This document shows positions 17,410-26,845 of a DNA stretch of 64,000 nt, piece after piece. The notes below the pieces were generated by a model. The model did no database searches, was not told the DNA's origin, and saw only the letters and a list, made by a program, of their open reading frames with translations. A program made the translations under genes and the position numbers. The stretch's first letter is position 1. Each line of letters starts with the position of its first letter. This DNA comes from Oscillatoriaceae cyanobacterium Prado104 (GTDB lineage Bacteria > Cyanobacteriota > Cyanobacteriia > Cyanobacteriales > Microcoleaceae), in assembly GCA_025454405.1 (NCBI GenBank), contig JALOON010000023.1, positions 1 through 64,000 on the forward strand. Reading direction: 5' to 3'.

Positions 17410-17663
17410 TTTAGGTACGCCTTCACTCCTTAATTTGCTTTAGTCTGTTTCAAACTTTTTTTCAAAAAAGTTATTTAATAACTATTTTTTCACAAGTGTT
17501 TCATGCAACAGCTTCAAAAATTTTTATTTTAGCGCTGATTTGAGATCCGATCGCCGAACGCGAACCCCTTGTATTTTACCGACACTCAACCAAAAAAAAC
17601 CGGTTTATTTGAGGGCTGTTTAAAGCCCCCGCTAGATCGCCGAAGCGATTAGCGGTGGGTAGT

Positions 17664-18041
17664 TTACTCATCAACGCGCATCAGTTTCCGATAAAAACCC
17701 TTAGAAAAATCTACATTGGCGCGAGTGCGCTGCAAAGTTAGCAGCACGTCAATTAAGTAACTGACAAATTCCGAGCTTTGGACGGTCACTGCGTAACTGA
17801 GTTCAGCATTACCGTCAAACAGTACCCGACAACTGGTCAAATCGATCGGTAGCGAGGAGACAGTCCAACTAGCTACAAACGGAACGTCCTCGCCACCGTC
17901 TATTTTTCTAGCACCTTCCAAGCTTTTGAGCTTGTAGAGGCTAATCGCTAGGGGCAAAAACTTGCGCCTGGGCTCCGGGCAAAATGGCGAATAGACTTTT
18001 ACTTCTTTTTCGTCGGCGGGCTTAAGTTGAGGAATAGCCAC
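17664..18041 (-). CDS. ebsA: EbsA-like protein (type IV pilus/biofilm regulation), putative
   Basis: A 125-residue soluble protein without signal or membrane segment. VYSPFCPEPRRKFLPLAISL, then SLEGARKIDGGEDVPFVASW and RTRANVDFSKGFYRKLMRVDE, resemble the cyanobacterial EbsA family. In Synechococcus elongatus that protein works with the type IV pilus complex to suppress biofilm formation. Identification rests on remembered family pattern, so treat the symbol as provisional. It is monocistronic between spacers, and its start at 18041 is the only good one. Confidence 0.5.
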   Translation of the reverse strand: MAIPQLKPADEKEVKVYSPFCPEPRRKFLPLAISLYKLKSLEGARKIDGGEDVPFVASWTVSSLPIDLTSCRVLFDGNAELSYAVTVQSSEFVSYLIDVLLTLQRTRANVDFSKGFYRKLMRVDE

Positions 18042-18532
18042 GTTTCCACCTGCTTTGTAAAACTAAACTTTACTCTAGATAGTTGGACTGACGCCTCATT
18101 GATTGCTGCGTTCGAGTCCCGATCGAGCCATCTTATTGCCAAAATAGCGATCGCCAGCTCAATATCACTTCAAAAAACTAGCAAATTGTCAAGGTCGATC
18201 GCAAGCTAACCAATTTCGAGTGACTGTCGATCGTGCTTTCCCAGTCGATTGTACGCCAGACAGGATGCTGCCGGTTGCCCCAGGAACGAGGGTTGGAGCA
18301 GCGCGATCGTACTGGGAAAGCCGTAGTCGATCGAAGAATTTCGCGCCTCGATTTCCCCGCAAGGGGATGAAAAATGGGTAGGTAGCCCAAAACAGAAAAA
18401 TCAACAGATACTGGTCTTAAGTTGACAAATAAGACCGAATGCTCCTTCCATCGCCAGTAGAAGACCGGAAACTGGTAAAGTAAATACCTATCTCTAAATT
18501 CAAAAACTATTGGTGGTTAAATCGATCGACCT
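18042..18532. other. Intergenic region without genes
   Basis: 490 bp between the divergent EbsA-like and glycosyltransferase genes. It contains several GATCG motifs and a small CCCCGCAAGGGG hairpin near 18355. No reading frame looks genuine. Confidence 0.5.
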
Positions 18533-20050
18533 ATGCAGGAGAGTTCTTGGCCAGAAAACAGCGCTCGCAGCGAGCTTAACTTGGATATCCCCCCCACAGT
18601 CCTCGAAGGATACGGGAATTTGCTCTCAAACTCCCGCGAAGGCAAGATATTTGCCGAACCAGCCGCCGGGGCTGTGAATCTGGAAGCGAAAGCAGAACTG
18701 CCTGTTGCTCTGCCTGTACCCGCTTCTCCCCTGTTTCCTCAAAACTTGTACCGGGGACGGCGGGGAAAAGCAGCGATCGTCCTGAGTGCAGTTTGGGGCA
18801 GCACGATCGCCCTGCACTTGGTTTCTTGGGGCCCGTGGGTAGTGTGGGGACTGACGGGTTTGCTGTGGGTGCAAGCATTTAGAGTGGTTTTTGCCGTTCC
18901 CAAACCGGCACCGGCACCTCTGTCAGATGACACTCGCGAGGATTGGCCCTACGTGTCGCTGTTGGTGGCGGCGAAAAACGAGGAAGCGGTGATCGGCAGG
19001 TTGGTAAAATCGATCGGCGATTTAGATTATCCGATCGACCGTTACGAATTGTGGGCGATCGACGATCGCAGCACTGACAGTACGCCTCAAGTATTAGAAC
19101 AGCTAGCCAAAGAATACCCCCAACTAAAAATTTTTCGCCGGGGAGAAAATGCCAGCGGTGGCAAATCGGGAGCGCTCAATCAAGTGCTGCCCCTGACTCG
19201 CGGGGAATTTATCGCGGTATTCGACGCCGACGCCACGGTAACGCCGGACTTGCTGCGCCGGGTGGTGCCGGTGTTCGATCGCGCCGAAGTCGGTGCCGTA
19301 CAAGTCAGAAAAGCGATCGCCAATGCACCCCTAAATTTTTGGACTCGCTCTCAAGAAGCAGAAATGGCTCTCGACAGTTTTTTCCAACAGCAGCGGATCG
19401 CGATCGGGGGCATCGGAGAACTGCGCGGCAACGGTCAATTCATGCGGCGCACAGCCTTAGAAAGCTGCGGCGGCTGGAATGAAGAAACCATTACCGACGA
19501 CCTGGATTTAACGCTGAGGCTCCACTTAGATTCGTGGGATATTGAATTTTTAGTTTTCCCGCCGGTGGCAGAAGAAGGAGTAACTAACCCCAAAGCTCTC
19601 TGGCACCAGCGCAATCGGTGGGCAGAAGGCGGCTACCAGCGCTATCTTGACTATTGGCAGTTAATCGTTCGCAACCGGATGGACCCTGGGAAAACTTGGG
19701 ATTTATTTGGATTTTGGGTAACTCAGTACCTATTGCCGACAGTGGCTTTTCCCGACTGTTTGATGTCAATTCTGCTGCGCCGGATGCCGATCGCCAGTCC
19801 CCTGACTGTGATGACCGTTACTCTCTCTGTGGTGGGAATGTTCGTCGGTTTGCGCCGCACTCGCAAAGAGACCAAATTTGAAGTTAAAAGAGTTTTTACC
19901 ACCTTACTGCAAACTCTGAGGGGTACTGTGTATATGTTTCACTGGCTGTTGGTAGGAGTCGTTACTGCTCGGATTTCAGTGAGACCCAAGCGCTTGAAAT
20001 GGGTGAAAACAGTACATCAAGGAAGCGATCTGACAATAGCTAAAAGTTAA
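18533..20050 (+). CDS. Membrane GT2 glycosyltransferase, candidate monoglucosyldiacylglycerol synthase
   Basis: A 505-residue inverting family 2 transferase. After a variable ~80-residue head come two membrane helices (about 85-125), then the catalytic domain: VAAKNEEAVIGRL, DDRSTDS, the metal motif FDADA, TDDLDLTLRL with the general base, and QRNRW (the QxxRW motif). C-terminal membrane helices follow. The architecture and N-terminal RGRRGKAAIVLSAVWG recall the cyanobacterial glucolipid synthase MgdA (Sll1377 type), which makes the precursor of galactolipids for thylakoids. A cellulose- or hyaluronan-synthase-like role is the alternative. GT2 is certain; the substrate is inferred. Confidence 0.88.
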   Translation: MQESSWPENSARSELNLDIPPTVLEGYGNLLSNSREGKIFAEPAAGAVNLEAKAELPVALPVPASPLFPQNLYRGRRGKAAIVLSAVWGSTIALHLVSWGPWVVWGLTGLLWVQAFRVVFAVPKPAPAPLSDDTREDWPYVSLLVAAKNEEAVIGRLVKSIGDLDYPIDRYELWAIDDRSTDSTPQVLEQLAKEYPQLKIFRRGENASGGKSGALNQVLPLTRGEFIAVFDADATVTPDLLRRVVPVFDRAEVGAVQVRKAIANAPLNFWTRSQEAEMALDSFFQQQRIAIGGIGELRGNGQFMRRTALESCGGWNEETITDDLDLTLRLHLDSWDIEFLVFPPVAEEGVTNPKALWHQRNRWAEGGYQRYLDYWQLIVRNRMDPGKTWDLFGFWVTQYLLPTVAFPDCLMSILLRRMPIASPLTVMTVTLSVVGMFVGLRRTRKETKFEVKRVFTTLLQTLRGTVYMFHWLLVGVVTARISVRPKRLKWVKTVHQGSDLTIAKS

Positions 20051-20277
20051 CGAGCGCGCGGTAATAGCTAATAAGTAATCGGCAATACAAAGCTCGAAAG
20101 TTAAAAGACTAACGGCAGCAATTTTTGACTTTTAACTTGACAAAATTCCCATTACTAACTATTAATTACTAATTGCCAATGACTAATCGCTTGTTGCCAA
20201 ATAGCCTGAGTGCAGACAGCTCTTGACCTCTTAACTCGCTCGCCAATTGAGTTCCCCAAATCTCGCAATAAGATCTT

Positions 20278-21510
20278 ATGGATTTATTAGAGTACCAAGC
20301 TAAAGCTTTATTTCGGCAAATGGCAATTCCAGTTTTGCCGTCGCAGCGGATTGACAATCCAGCAGACCTCAAAGGACTGAAAATTCCCTATCCAGTGGTA
20401 CTCAAATCGCAAGTACGGGCAGGAGGCAGGGGTCGGGCTGGAGGGATTAAATTTGCGGAAAACACGATCGATGCGGTAGCTGCAGCTCAAACAATTTTTA
20501 ATTTGCCCATTGAGGGCGAGTATCCCGAAGTATTGCTAGCAGAGGCAAAGTACAACGCCGACCAAGAACTTTACCTGGCGGTGCTCCTAGACCCCGTGGC
20601 GCGCCGGCCGGTCCTGCTGGGTTCCCAACAAGGAGGAATGGATGTAGAAGGGGCGATCGAGCACATGCAGCAAGTTCCAGTAGACCAAGACTTTTCCCCT
20701 TTCTACGCCAGGCGACTGATGCTGAAAATGGGATTGCGGGGAGACCTGATTCAATCGGTGAGCGGGATTGTTGAGAAAATGTATCGGCTGTTCGTGCAAA
20801 AGGATTTAGATTTGGTAGAAATCAATCCCCTTGGCATCAGTCCGACGGGAGAAGTCATGGCTTTAGACGGGAAAGTGACCGCTAACGACGAGGCTTTGGC
20901 AAGACATCCCGACTTGGTTGCCATGACAGGCAAAAAACCACAGCCCGGTATGCCGGTCGATCGCAGAAACCTGAATGTATCCGATCGCCGGGACTCGTTC
21001 TCGGAAGCGATCGACTCGCCACCGGAGTTTGACCCGCAACCCCAACCTCCCGCCTCCAATCCTCAACCACCGAGTCTGGTGGAATTAGATGGGAATATCG
21101 GAATTTTGTGCAACGGCATAGGTTTGACAATGGCGACTCTGGATGCAGTGACCTTCGCCAAAGGTAAACCAGCTAATTTTGTCAATCTTGGTTCGTTAGA
21201 ACGCGACTTCACATCCTCAGCGCTGCGCGAACGGGCCCAGTTGGGTCTGGAGCTAGTCGCTCAGGATAAAAGCGTTAAGGTGGTACTGATGAATATCTTG
21301 GTCAGCGCAGAGGCAGGCAAGGAAATGACCGCTGCAGTAGCAGGCTATCTGGAACGGAAAGCTCGCGCCAACCGCAACATCCAGGTTGTGTTGCGCCTGT
21401 TTGGGGGCGATCGAGATGCGATGCAGGAGCGCTTGGGTAAGCTGCCGGTGCAGCTAGCAGAAACCTTGGATGAGGCTGTGTCGCAAGCTGTATCGCTAGC
21501 CAAACAGTAG
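20278..21510 (+). CDS. sucC: Succinate-CoA ligase, beta subunit (divergent)
   Basis: A 410-residue subunit. The ATP-grasp domain (about 1-215) shows PVVLKSQVRAGGRGRAGGIK and VEINPLG near 190. A Pro-rich insert at about 221-275 precedes the ligase domain (DGNIGILCNGIGLTMATLD). Compared with the E. coli protein, the glycine loop DVGGGAT reads NLGSLER and NIFGG reads NILVS, so two phosphate-handling loops have changed. The enzyme would interconvert succinyl-CoA and succinate with NTP in the branched cyanobacterial TCA cycle. sucD follows after a 455-bp repeat-filled gap rather than overlapping it. Confidence 0.88.
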   Translation: MDLLEYQAKALFRQMAIPVLPSQRIDNPADLKGLKIPYPVVLKSQVRAGGRGRAGGIKFAENTIDAVAAAQTIFNLPIEGEYPEVLLAEAKYNADQELYLAVLLDPVARRPVLLGSQQGGMDVEGAIEHMQQVPVDQDFSPFYARRLMLKMGLRGDLIQSVSGIVEKMYRLFVQKDLDLVEINPLGISPTGEVMALDGKVTANDEALARHPDLVAMTGKKPQPGMPVDRRNLNVSDRRDSFSEAIDSPPEFDPQPQPPASNPQPPSLVELDGNIGILCNGIGLTMATLDAVTFAKGKPANFVNLGSLERDFTSSALRERAQLGLELVAQDKSVKVVLMNILVSAEAGKEMTAAVAGYLERKARANRNIQVVLRLFGGDRDAMQERLGKLPVQLAETLDEAVSQAVSLAKQ

Positions 21511-21519
21511 CTCTTTTTC

Positions 21520-21560
21520 AGTTGACAGTTGACAGTTGACAGTTGACAGTTGACAGTTGT
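21520..21560. repeat. CAGTTGA tandem heptamer repeat
   Basis: Five to six tandem copies of CAGTTGA lie just after the sucC stop. This is the same family, in inverse orientation, as the repeat before sbcD. Confidence 0.85.
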
Positions 21561-21606
21561 CCGATAGTTCCTTTTGCCATATTTCATTGCCTGGAATATC
21601 TAGAAT

Positions 21607-21851
21607 AGGGTTTGCTGAATAAAACTCTCAGCCCCCGAGAGCAAGGGTTTTGAGCCTTTTGCGATCGATTTAGTGCCGGACGATCGCATAGAGATGGTCA
21701 AAACCGGAGCACTGTTTCCTTTGTGTGGTGTGTCTAATTCCCGACTCGAAACGGAGAAAAGCTATGCCCAATGCCCAATGCCCAATCCCTCTGCTTCGCT
21801 TCGCCCAATGCCCTATTCCCCCCTCACCAAAAGACTTATTCAGCAAGCCCT
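21607..21851. mobile_element. MITE with AGGG(C/T)TTGCTGAATAA termini, long copy
   Basis: A 245-bp element with terminal inverted repeats AGGGTTTGCTGAATAA and TTATTCAGCAAGCCCT. It is flanked by the direct repeat AGAAT on both sides (a 5-bp target duplication). The left 100 bp match the element at 54807-54920, including CTCTCAGCCCCCGAGAGCAA. About 130 bp extra are present near the right end. It separates sucC from sucD. Confidence 0.8.
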
Positions 21852-21965
21852 AGAATATCTGTGGCGAGAGCCTGCGGCACGATCGAGCATTAAATCCAGA
21901 AATATCTCACAGTATCGACAAGAAACATTCCCAAGGCGTTCCAATCTCGACCGATCGAAATTCAC

Positions 21966-22868
21966 ATGGAAAACATGAATTTAACTCCTGAGAGCAAAGT
22001 TTTAATACAGGGCATTACTGAATCTCCCGCATCAGCCCGCGCAGCCCTGAGGATGAAAGCATACGGAACCAATGTAGTTGCCGGTGTCAGTCCGGGTCAG
22101 GGAGGGCAGGAGTTGGAGGGAATTCCGATTTTCGATTTGGTAGAACAGGCCCTGGATGCAGTCGGTTCCGTTGACACTTCGGTAATTTTTGTGCGACCTT
22201 ACTGGGTGCTGGATGCAGCCCTCGAAGCGATCGCGGCGGGGATTCGACAAATCGCGATCGTGACGGAGGGAGTGCCTCCTCTGGATATGGTGCGTTTGGT
22301 CAGAAAAGCCGAGGCTACGGAAACTTTGGTTGTCGGCCCCAACAGTCCGGGGATTGTCGTGCCGGACAAGCTGCTGCTGGGCACTCACCCAAAGGAATTT
22401 TACACTCCCGGTTCGGTGGGGGTAATCAGTCGCAGCAGCACCCTGACTTATGAAGTGGCTTTAGAACTGACTCTGGCGGGATTGGGACAGTCGATCGGGG
22501 TTTGTATCGGTTGCGATTCGATCGTCGGTTCTTCGTTTATGCAGTGGCTGCAAATTTTGGATGAGGACGACAGTACCGAGGCAATCGTGTTGGTTGGTGA
22601 AGCTGGCGGCTGGAGCGAACAGGCGGCCGCTTCTTACATCGCTGAGGCAATTGACAAGCCCGCGATCGCTTATTTGGCCGGTCGCTACGCTCCTCAAGGA
22701 CCTTCTTTAGGCCACGCAGGCATGCTGATCGGTTCTCGGGCTGCGGCTGAGGCAGCATTTGGCGTGAGGGCACAGAATAAATTGGCTGCTTTTGAAGAAG
22801 CCAATATACCTGTGGCTGCTCGACCTTCGGAGGTTCCTAAGTTAGTGAAAAAATTACTCAATAATTGA
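21966..22868 (+). CDS. sucD: Succinate-CoA ligase, alpha subunit (divergent)
   Basis: A 300-residue alpha subunit with a CoA-binding Rossmann domain then the ligase domain. The phosphohistidine loop is kept in SLGHAGMLIG, as are SRSSTLTYEVA and EAGGWSEQAAA. The usual CoA loop TGSQGT reads TESPAS, and the CoA-contacting cysteine of GPNCPG is serine (GPNSPG). These are departures from the E. coli-type signature. ATG 21966 or ATG 21975 may start it. It pairs with sucC upstream but probably needs its own promoter because of the MITE between them. Confidence 0.87.
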   Translation: MENMNLTPESKVLIQGITESPASARAALRMKAYGTNVVAGVSPGQGGQELEGIPIFDLVEQALDAVGSVDTSVIFVRPYWVLDAALEAIAAGIRQIAIVTEGVPPLDMVRLVRKAEATETLVVGPNSPGIVVPDKLLLGTHPKEFYTPGSVGVISRSSTLTYEVALELTLAGLGQSIGVCIGCDSIVGSSFMQWLQILDEDDSTEAIVLVGEAGGWSEQAAASYIAEAIDKPAIAYLAGRYAPQGPSLGHAGMLIGSRAAAEAAFGVRAQNKLAAFEEANIPVAARPSEVPKLVKKLLNN

Positions 22869-22899
22869 GCGCTTAGCTTAAACTATCGTTGCTGCTACA

Positions 22900-23055
22900 A
22901 TGAGAAAGAAAAATCGTTTAAAAGGGGCATCAGATACTGCTCTAAAAGTGGGAAAGGTGGTGAATCGTTACAAGGTTGCCAAGCATTTCAAACTGGATAT
23001 TCAAGAGAACAGCTTCAGTTACGAAAGGCTTTGGATTTACTCGGCGTTTCTCTGA
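22900..23055 (+). pseudogene. N-terminal remnant of an IS transposase (IS1634-like)
   Basis: 52 codons from ATG 22900. GKVVNRYKVAKHFKLDIQEN and SFSYER match the conserved N-terminal segment seen in IS1634/IS4-type transposases, in which a DDE domain should follow. The frame ends at a TGA (23053-23055) and nothing of the catalytic domain remains. An AACCCGGTTTCT palindrome follows at about 23145. Confidence 0.6.
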
Positions 23056-23182
23056 TTTGTACCCAGTAAAACCGGGGTCAAAATCTTTCAAAGGTAAGCT
23101 GTACATACTCAGGAGCCTTTGATCAATGGGGTAACTTCTGTACAAGAACCCGGTTTCTGACTTCTCGTGCGACAATTCTAAA

Positions 23183-24274
23183 TTAGCTTGCTTGCGCCTT
23201 CGGCAAACTCATTTTTTCAACTACATTTTTCCGCAGGTAAACCGTCAGCGGTTTTTCGACTAAAGAGTAAAAGATGCAGCCAGCAACTACGGTTACTACT
23301 GCTAACAACGCCGGCATAAAAAAGCCGTCAAAATATCTTGCTAAATTTCCCTTTTGCAGCACTTTCGTTGCTGCTGAAATTAGGGGGCTGTGAATCAAGA
23401 AGATGGAGTAGGAAGCGTCACCAAGCAAGACGAAAAAGTAAGGAATTCTTGGAGACTCTTTGAGGTCGATCGCCGTTGCGCTAACTATTAACAAACCAGC
23501 CAGGATGCCAAAAGTATTGATGCGATCTACCTCCACAATTTTCGCCGCCAACAATACAGTTAAAACTACCCATCCCAAATTGGCAATCCCAAACAAAACC
23601 CACCTGTAATTGCTAAGTTTATTGCCGTATTTTATTGTAATATATCCTGCAAAACATCCCATAACAAATTCTAGGTTCATATTGCCAAATACTTGATTTA
23701 GCAAAAATGCATCCGGTCCAAACTGCACTATTTTTAGATAGTGAAGCACCGTAACAAACAGCCAAGCTGAGAGTATCGATGCAGACTGTTTCGGTTTTAG
23801 CCAAATAGCGATACTGAACAGGAAATAGAAATATATTTCGTAAATTAAAGTCCAGCCGACATCCAGAATCGGCTTGTCATTTTGCGGCAGCAACAGCAGC
23901 GACACAACTATACGCCCCAAATTTAGATCGTTATTGTTGGCAAATCCGGGAATTGCCAAAAAGAAACACAAAACTCCGAGAGTAATTATCCAATAAATCG
24001 GATAAATGCGGACGGCGCGCTTGACTAAAAACGACTTTAACTGATTTTTTTGACCGATCGCCGAGCGGTGAACGTACACCATGATAAAACCGCTCAACAC
24101 AAAAAAGTAATCTACGCCGCTCCAACCCGCCTCAAACAAATTAAAAAAAGTAACTTGTCCCAAGCGCTCGACGCTCATTTGATTGATATGAAACAAAACT
24201 ACCAATAAAGCAGCAATACCTCGATAAACTTGCAAGAGGTTTAGCTTTTTGTGAGGAGTTGAACCCTTTGCCAT
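23183..24274 (-). CDS. Acyltransferase 3 family membrane protein
   Basis: A 363-residue integral membrane O-acyltransferase. It begins LNLLQVYRGIAALLVVLFHI, the family signature with the catalytic-type His, followed by SGVDYFFVLSGFIMVYVH. About ten hydrophobic helices run to the end. Such proteins acetylate sugars of exopolysaccharide, O-antigen or glycolipids at the membrane. ATG 24274 (MAKGSTPHKKLN) is preferred over the upstream start at 24373, whose extra residues overlap the promoter region shared with the divergent antiporter. No polysaccharide cluster is adjacent, so the acceptor is unknown. Confidence 0.92.
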   Translation of the reverse strand: MAKGSTPHKKLNLLQVYRGIAALLVVLFHINQMSVERLGQVTFFNLFEAGWSGVDYFFVLSGFIMVYVHRSAIGQKNQLKSFLVKRAVRIYPIYWIITLGVLCFFLAIPGFANNNDLNLGRIVVSLLLLPQNDKPILDVGWTLIYEIYFYFLFSIAIWLKPKQSASILSAWLFVTVLHYLKIVQFGPDAFLLNQVFGNMNLEFVMGCFAGYITIKYGNKLSNYRWVLFGIANLGWVVLTVLLAAKIVEVDRINTFGILAGLLIVSATAIDLKESPRIPYFFVLLGDASYSIFLIHSPLISAATKVLQKGNLARYFDGFFMPALLAVVTVVAGCIFYSLVEKPLTVYLRKNVVEKMSLPKAQAS

Positions 24275-24407
24275 CAGAAAATACCTTGTTTGAGAGATGC
24301 TATTTGAGAAATACCATTGCACTTGCTTCTCAAATATAGTCAACGCCTCAAACACAGTCAACACATTAAACACTATAATATAACTTTATACTTTTTTCAT
24401 AAAAGTT

Positions 24408-26726
24408 GTGCAAGAAGACTTCCGACTGATCGTTGACTTAGTTTTGGTCCTCGCTGCTGCCGCAGCAGGGGGACTTTTCGCATCGCTGCTGCGACAGCCG
24501 ATAATTCTCGGCTACCTGCTGGGAGGGATGGTAGTCGGGCCGGCAGGTTTGGGACTGATTAAAGAATTAATTCAGGTGGAGACTCTCGCCGAATTCGGCG
24601 TGGCATTCCTGTTATTTGCTTTGGGAGTCGAATTTTCTTTTGCCGAACTCCAAAAAGTCAAAGCAATTAGTTTGGGTGGCGGGGGCTTGCAAATTGCCCT
24701 GACGATCGCGATTACTGCGATAACTTCCGTGGCGGTGGGCTGGGTAGAATCGCCCGCCCAAGGGGTATTTTTAGGGGCGATTCTTTCCCTCTCTTCGACA
24801 GCAGTCGTCCTCAAATGCTTGATGGAACGCAACGAAGGCCGTACTTCCCACGGGCAAGTGATGCTGGGAATTTTGGTAGTTCAAGATTTGGCTTTGGGGC
24901 TGATGCTGGCAGTTTTGCCGGCACTCAACCAGCCGGTGGAAGCGATCGGAATGGCGGTGTTAACGGCACTGCTGCGGATCGGGTTATTTGCTGCGGGGGC
25001 TGTAGTTGCGGGAATTTGGATCGTGCCCCGCCTGCTGCGCTACCTCGCGAAAACTGAGAGTCGGGAACTGTTTTTGCTGGGAGTTGTAGTCTTGGCTTTA
25101 AGCATTGCCCTGCTGACAGAATATTTGGGTTTTTCGATCGAGATGGGTGCTTTTGTCGCTGGTTTGATGATTTCGGAGGTGGAATATGCCGACCAAACTC
25201 TAACTTACGTCGAACCTTTGCGAGATATTTTTGCATCCTTATTTTTTGTGACGATCGGCATGCTGATCGACCCCGTGTTTCTCTGGAACCATCTAGAATT
25301 AATTCTGGGACTGGTATTTCTGGTATTTGCCGGCAAATTTGCGATCGTCACCCCGATCGTCCGATTATTTGGCTATCCGCTAAAAACAGCTTTAATTGCA
25401 GGTTTGGGCTTGGCACAAATTGGAGAATTCTCCTTCGTACTCGCCAGTTCCGGGCAAGCAATGGGGTTGGTTTCCCGAGATGTTTACCTGTTAATTTTAG
25501 GAACGACTGCAGTCACTTTAGTGCTAACGCCATTTGTCATGAGAAGCGTGCCGCAATTATTGAATTGGGCGGAAAACTTCAGTCCCCTCCAGCGCTATTT
25601 TGGCGAAACATCTCAACCTGTAGAAATAGCTGAAATTTTGCCCGATCGAAATCACGTTGTAGTTTGCGGCTACGGGCGAGTCGGTCGCAATTTAGTCAAA
25701 ATTTTGCAAAGTCGCAACTGTTCGATCGTGGTAATCGATCAGTCAGAAAGCAGAATTCAAGAGTGCCGGTTGCAGGGAATTCCCTACATTTACGGCAACG
25801 CAGCCAGCTTGCACGTACTGGAAGCAGCCGGGGTGGAACGGGCCGCAGCAATGGCGATCGCCCTGCCCGATCCGATGAGTAGTCGTTTGTGTTTGAAACG
25901 GGCTTTAGAATTAGTCCCGGATTTAGATATAGTTGTTCGGGCTACTAAAGATAAAGACATCGAACTGCTTTACCAACTGGGGGCTTGGGAAGTCGTGCAG
26001 CCGGAGTTTGAAGCCAGCTTGGAACTGTCGGCCCACTTGCTGGCGGGCATGGGACTGTCGCCAATGTCGATCGGGCGGGACGTGCAGCAAATTCGCAACA
26101 GCCGCTACCTGCAACTGCGGCCGGCGCGGGAAAATGCAGCGATTTCGCGGGATTTGAAGGTAGCCGTTCAGGATATGAACAGCAAGTGGTACAGCCTCCC
26201 AGAGGGTTCTCCAATCGCCGGGATGACCTTAGAAGAAACAAATTTGCGAAAACTGACCGGAGTTAGCGTGATGGCGATCGTCCGCGAAAATAGCGAGGAA
26301 ATTGACTATCCTAACGGCAAGACAGCTTTGGAGTTGGGCGATCGATTGTTGGTGGTGGGAGAACCGGAAGAACTCGCCAGCTTTGAGTTGTTGGCAAAAG
26401 GGGAAGTTGCGGTGCCGCAAGCCAACAGTTCTTGCCAGTGGCTGAGGCTGCCAGAAAACAGCCCTTGGGCGGGCAAAAAACTCTCGGAGATCGATCTGCT
26501 GGCACAGTACGGAGTGCAAGTGCGGGCGATCCGGCGCGACGGGAAATTTACCCGCTGGCCGGAGGGAAATACGGACTTGCAAGAGGGCGATCGATTGTTG
26601 TTGTGCGGTGGCTACTACGAGCTCGGCTTGATGCAGCGAACGGCTTTGCCCCCGATGCAGCAGCCTGCCGTAAAGTTGCCTTTTGTCGCAACACAGCAAG
26701 TTAGTGAAAAGCTGTTTAGCGAATGA
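24408..26726 (+). CDS. CPA2 cation:proton antiporter with TrkA-N and two TrkA-C domains (KefB type)
   Basis: A 772-residue membrane transporter. The first ~390 residues form about 12 helices of the Na+/H+ exchanger fold (LGGMVVGPAGLGL, FLLFALGVEFSF, SLSSTAVVLK, GLAQIGEFSFVLASSG). Then comes a Rossmann TrkA-N domain, VVVCGYGRVGRNLVKIL (about 415-530), binding NAD(H), and two TrkA-C repeats (about 590-665 and 675-750). It probably mediates K+/H+ or Na+/H+ exchange under nucleotide control. The start is GTG 24408, close to the divergent acyltransferase promoter; no clear ribosome site is present. Confidence 0.94.
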   Translation: MQEDFRLIVDLVLVLAAAAAGGLFASLLRQPIILGYLLGGMVVGPAGLGLIKELIQVETLAEFGVAFLLFALGVEFSFAELQKVKAISLGGGGLQIALTIAITAITSVAVGWVESPAQGVFLGAILSLSSTAVVLKCLMERNEGRTSHGQVMLGILVVQDLALGLMLAVLPALNQPVEAIGMAVLTALLRIGLFAAGAVVAGIWIVPRLLRYLAKTESRELFLLGVVVLALSIALLTEYLGFSIEMGAFVAGLMISEVEYADQTLTYVEPLRDIFASLFFVTIGMLIDPVFLWNHLELILGLVFLVFAGKFAIVTPIVRLFGYPLKTALIAGLGLAQIGEFSFVLASSGQAMGLVSRDVYLLILGTTAVTLVLTPFVMRSVPQLLNWAENFSPLQRYFGETSQPVEIAEILPDRNHVVVCGYGRVGRNLVKILQSRNCSIVVIDQSESRIQECRLQGIPYIYGNAASLHVLEAAGVERAAAMAIALPDPMSSRLCLKRALELVPDLDIVVRATKDKDIELLYQLGAWEVVQPEFEASLELSAHLLAGMGLSPMSIGRDVQQIRNSRYLQLRPARENAAISRDLKVAVQDMNSKWYSLPEGSPIAGMTLEETNLRKLTGVSVMAIVRENSEEIDYPNGKTALELGDRLLVVGEPEELASFELLAKGEVAVPQANSSCQWLRLPENSPWAGKKLSEIDLLAQYGVQVRAIRRDGKFTRWPEGNTDLQEGDRLLLCGGYYELGLMQRTALPPMQQPAVKLPFVATQQVSEKLFSE

Positions 26727-26748
26727 AGGAAGAAGGAAGAGTTGATAA

Positions 26749-26786
26749 GGAGTTTTGAGTTTTGAATTTTGAGTTTTGAGTTAAAG
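26749..26786. repeat. GAGTTTT tandem repeat
   Basis: Copies of GAGTTTTGA, followed by the inverse AAAACTCAA copies at 26800-26822, make a loose inverted arrangement between the antiporter and hfq genes. Confidence 0.7.
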
Positions 26787-26845
26787 ACAGTTCAGAAGTT
26801 CAAAACTCAAAACTTAAAACTCAGAACTTCCCCTCTCCCTCTCCT

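Noticed and set aside
18351..18372. TTTCCCCGCAAGGGGATGAA resembles a cyanobacterial CRISPR repeat
   Set aside because: It occurs once, without a second repeat, spacers or cas genes; treated as a chance hairpin.
21520..21560. Regular repeats that could be mistaken for a CRISPR array
   Set aside because: The unit is seven bases with no spacers; it is short tandem repeat DNA.
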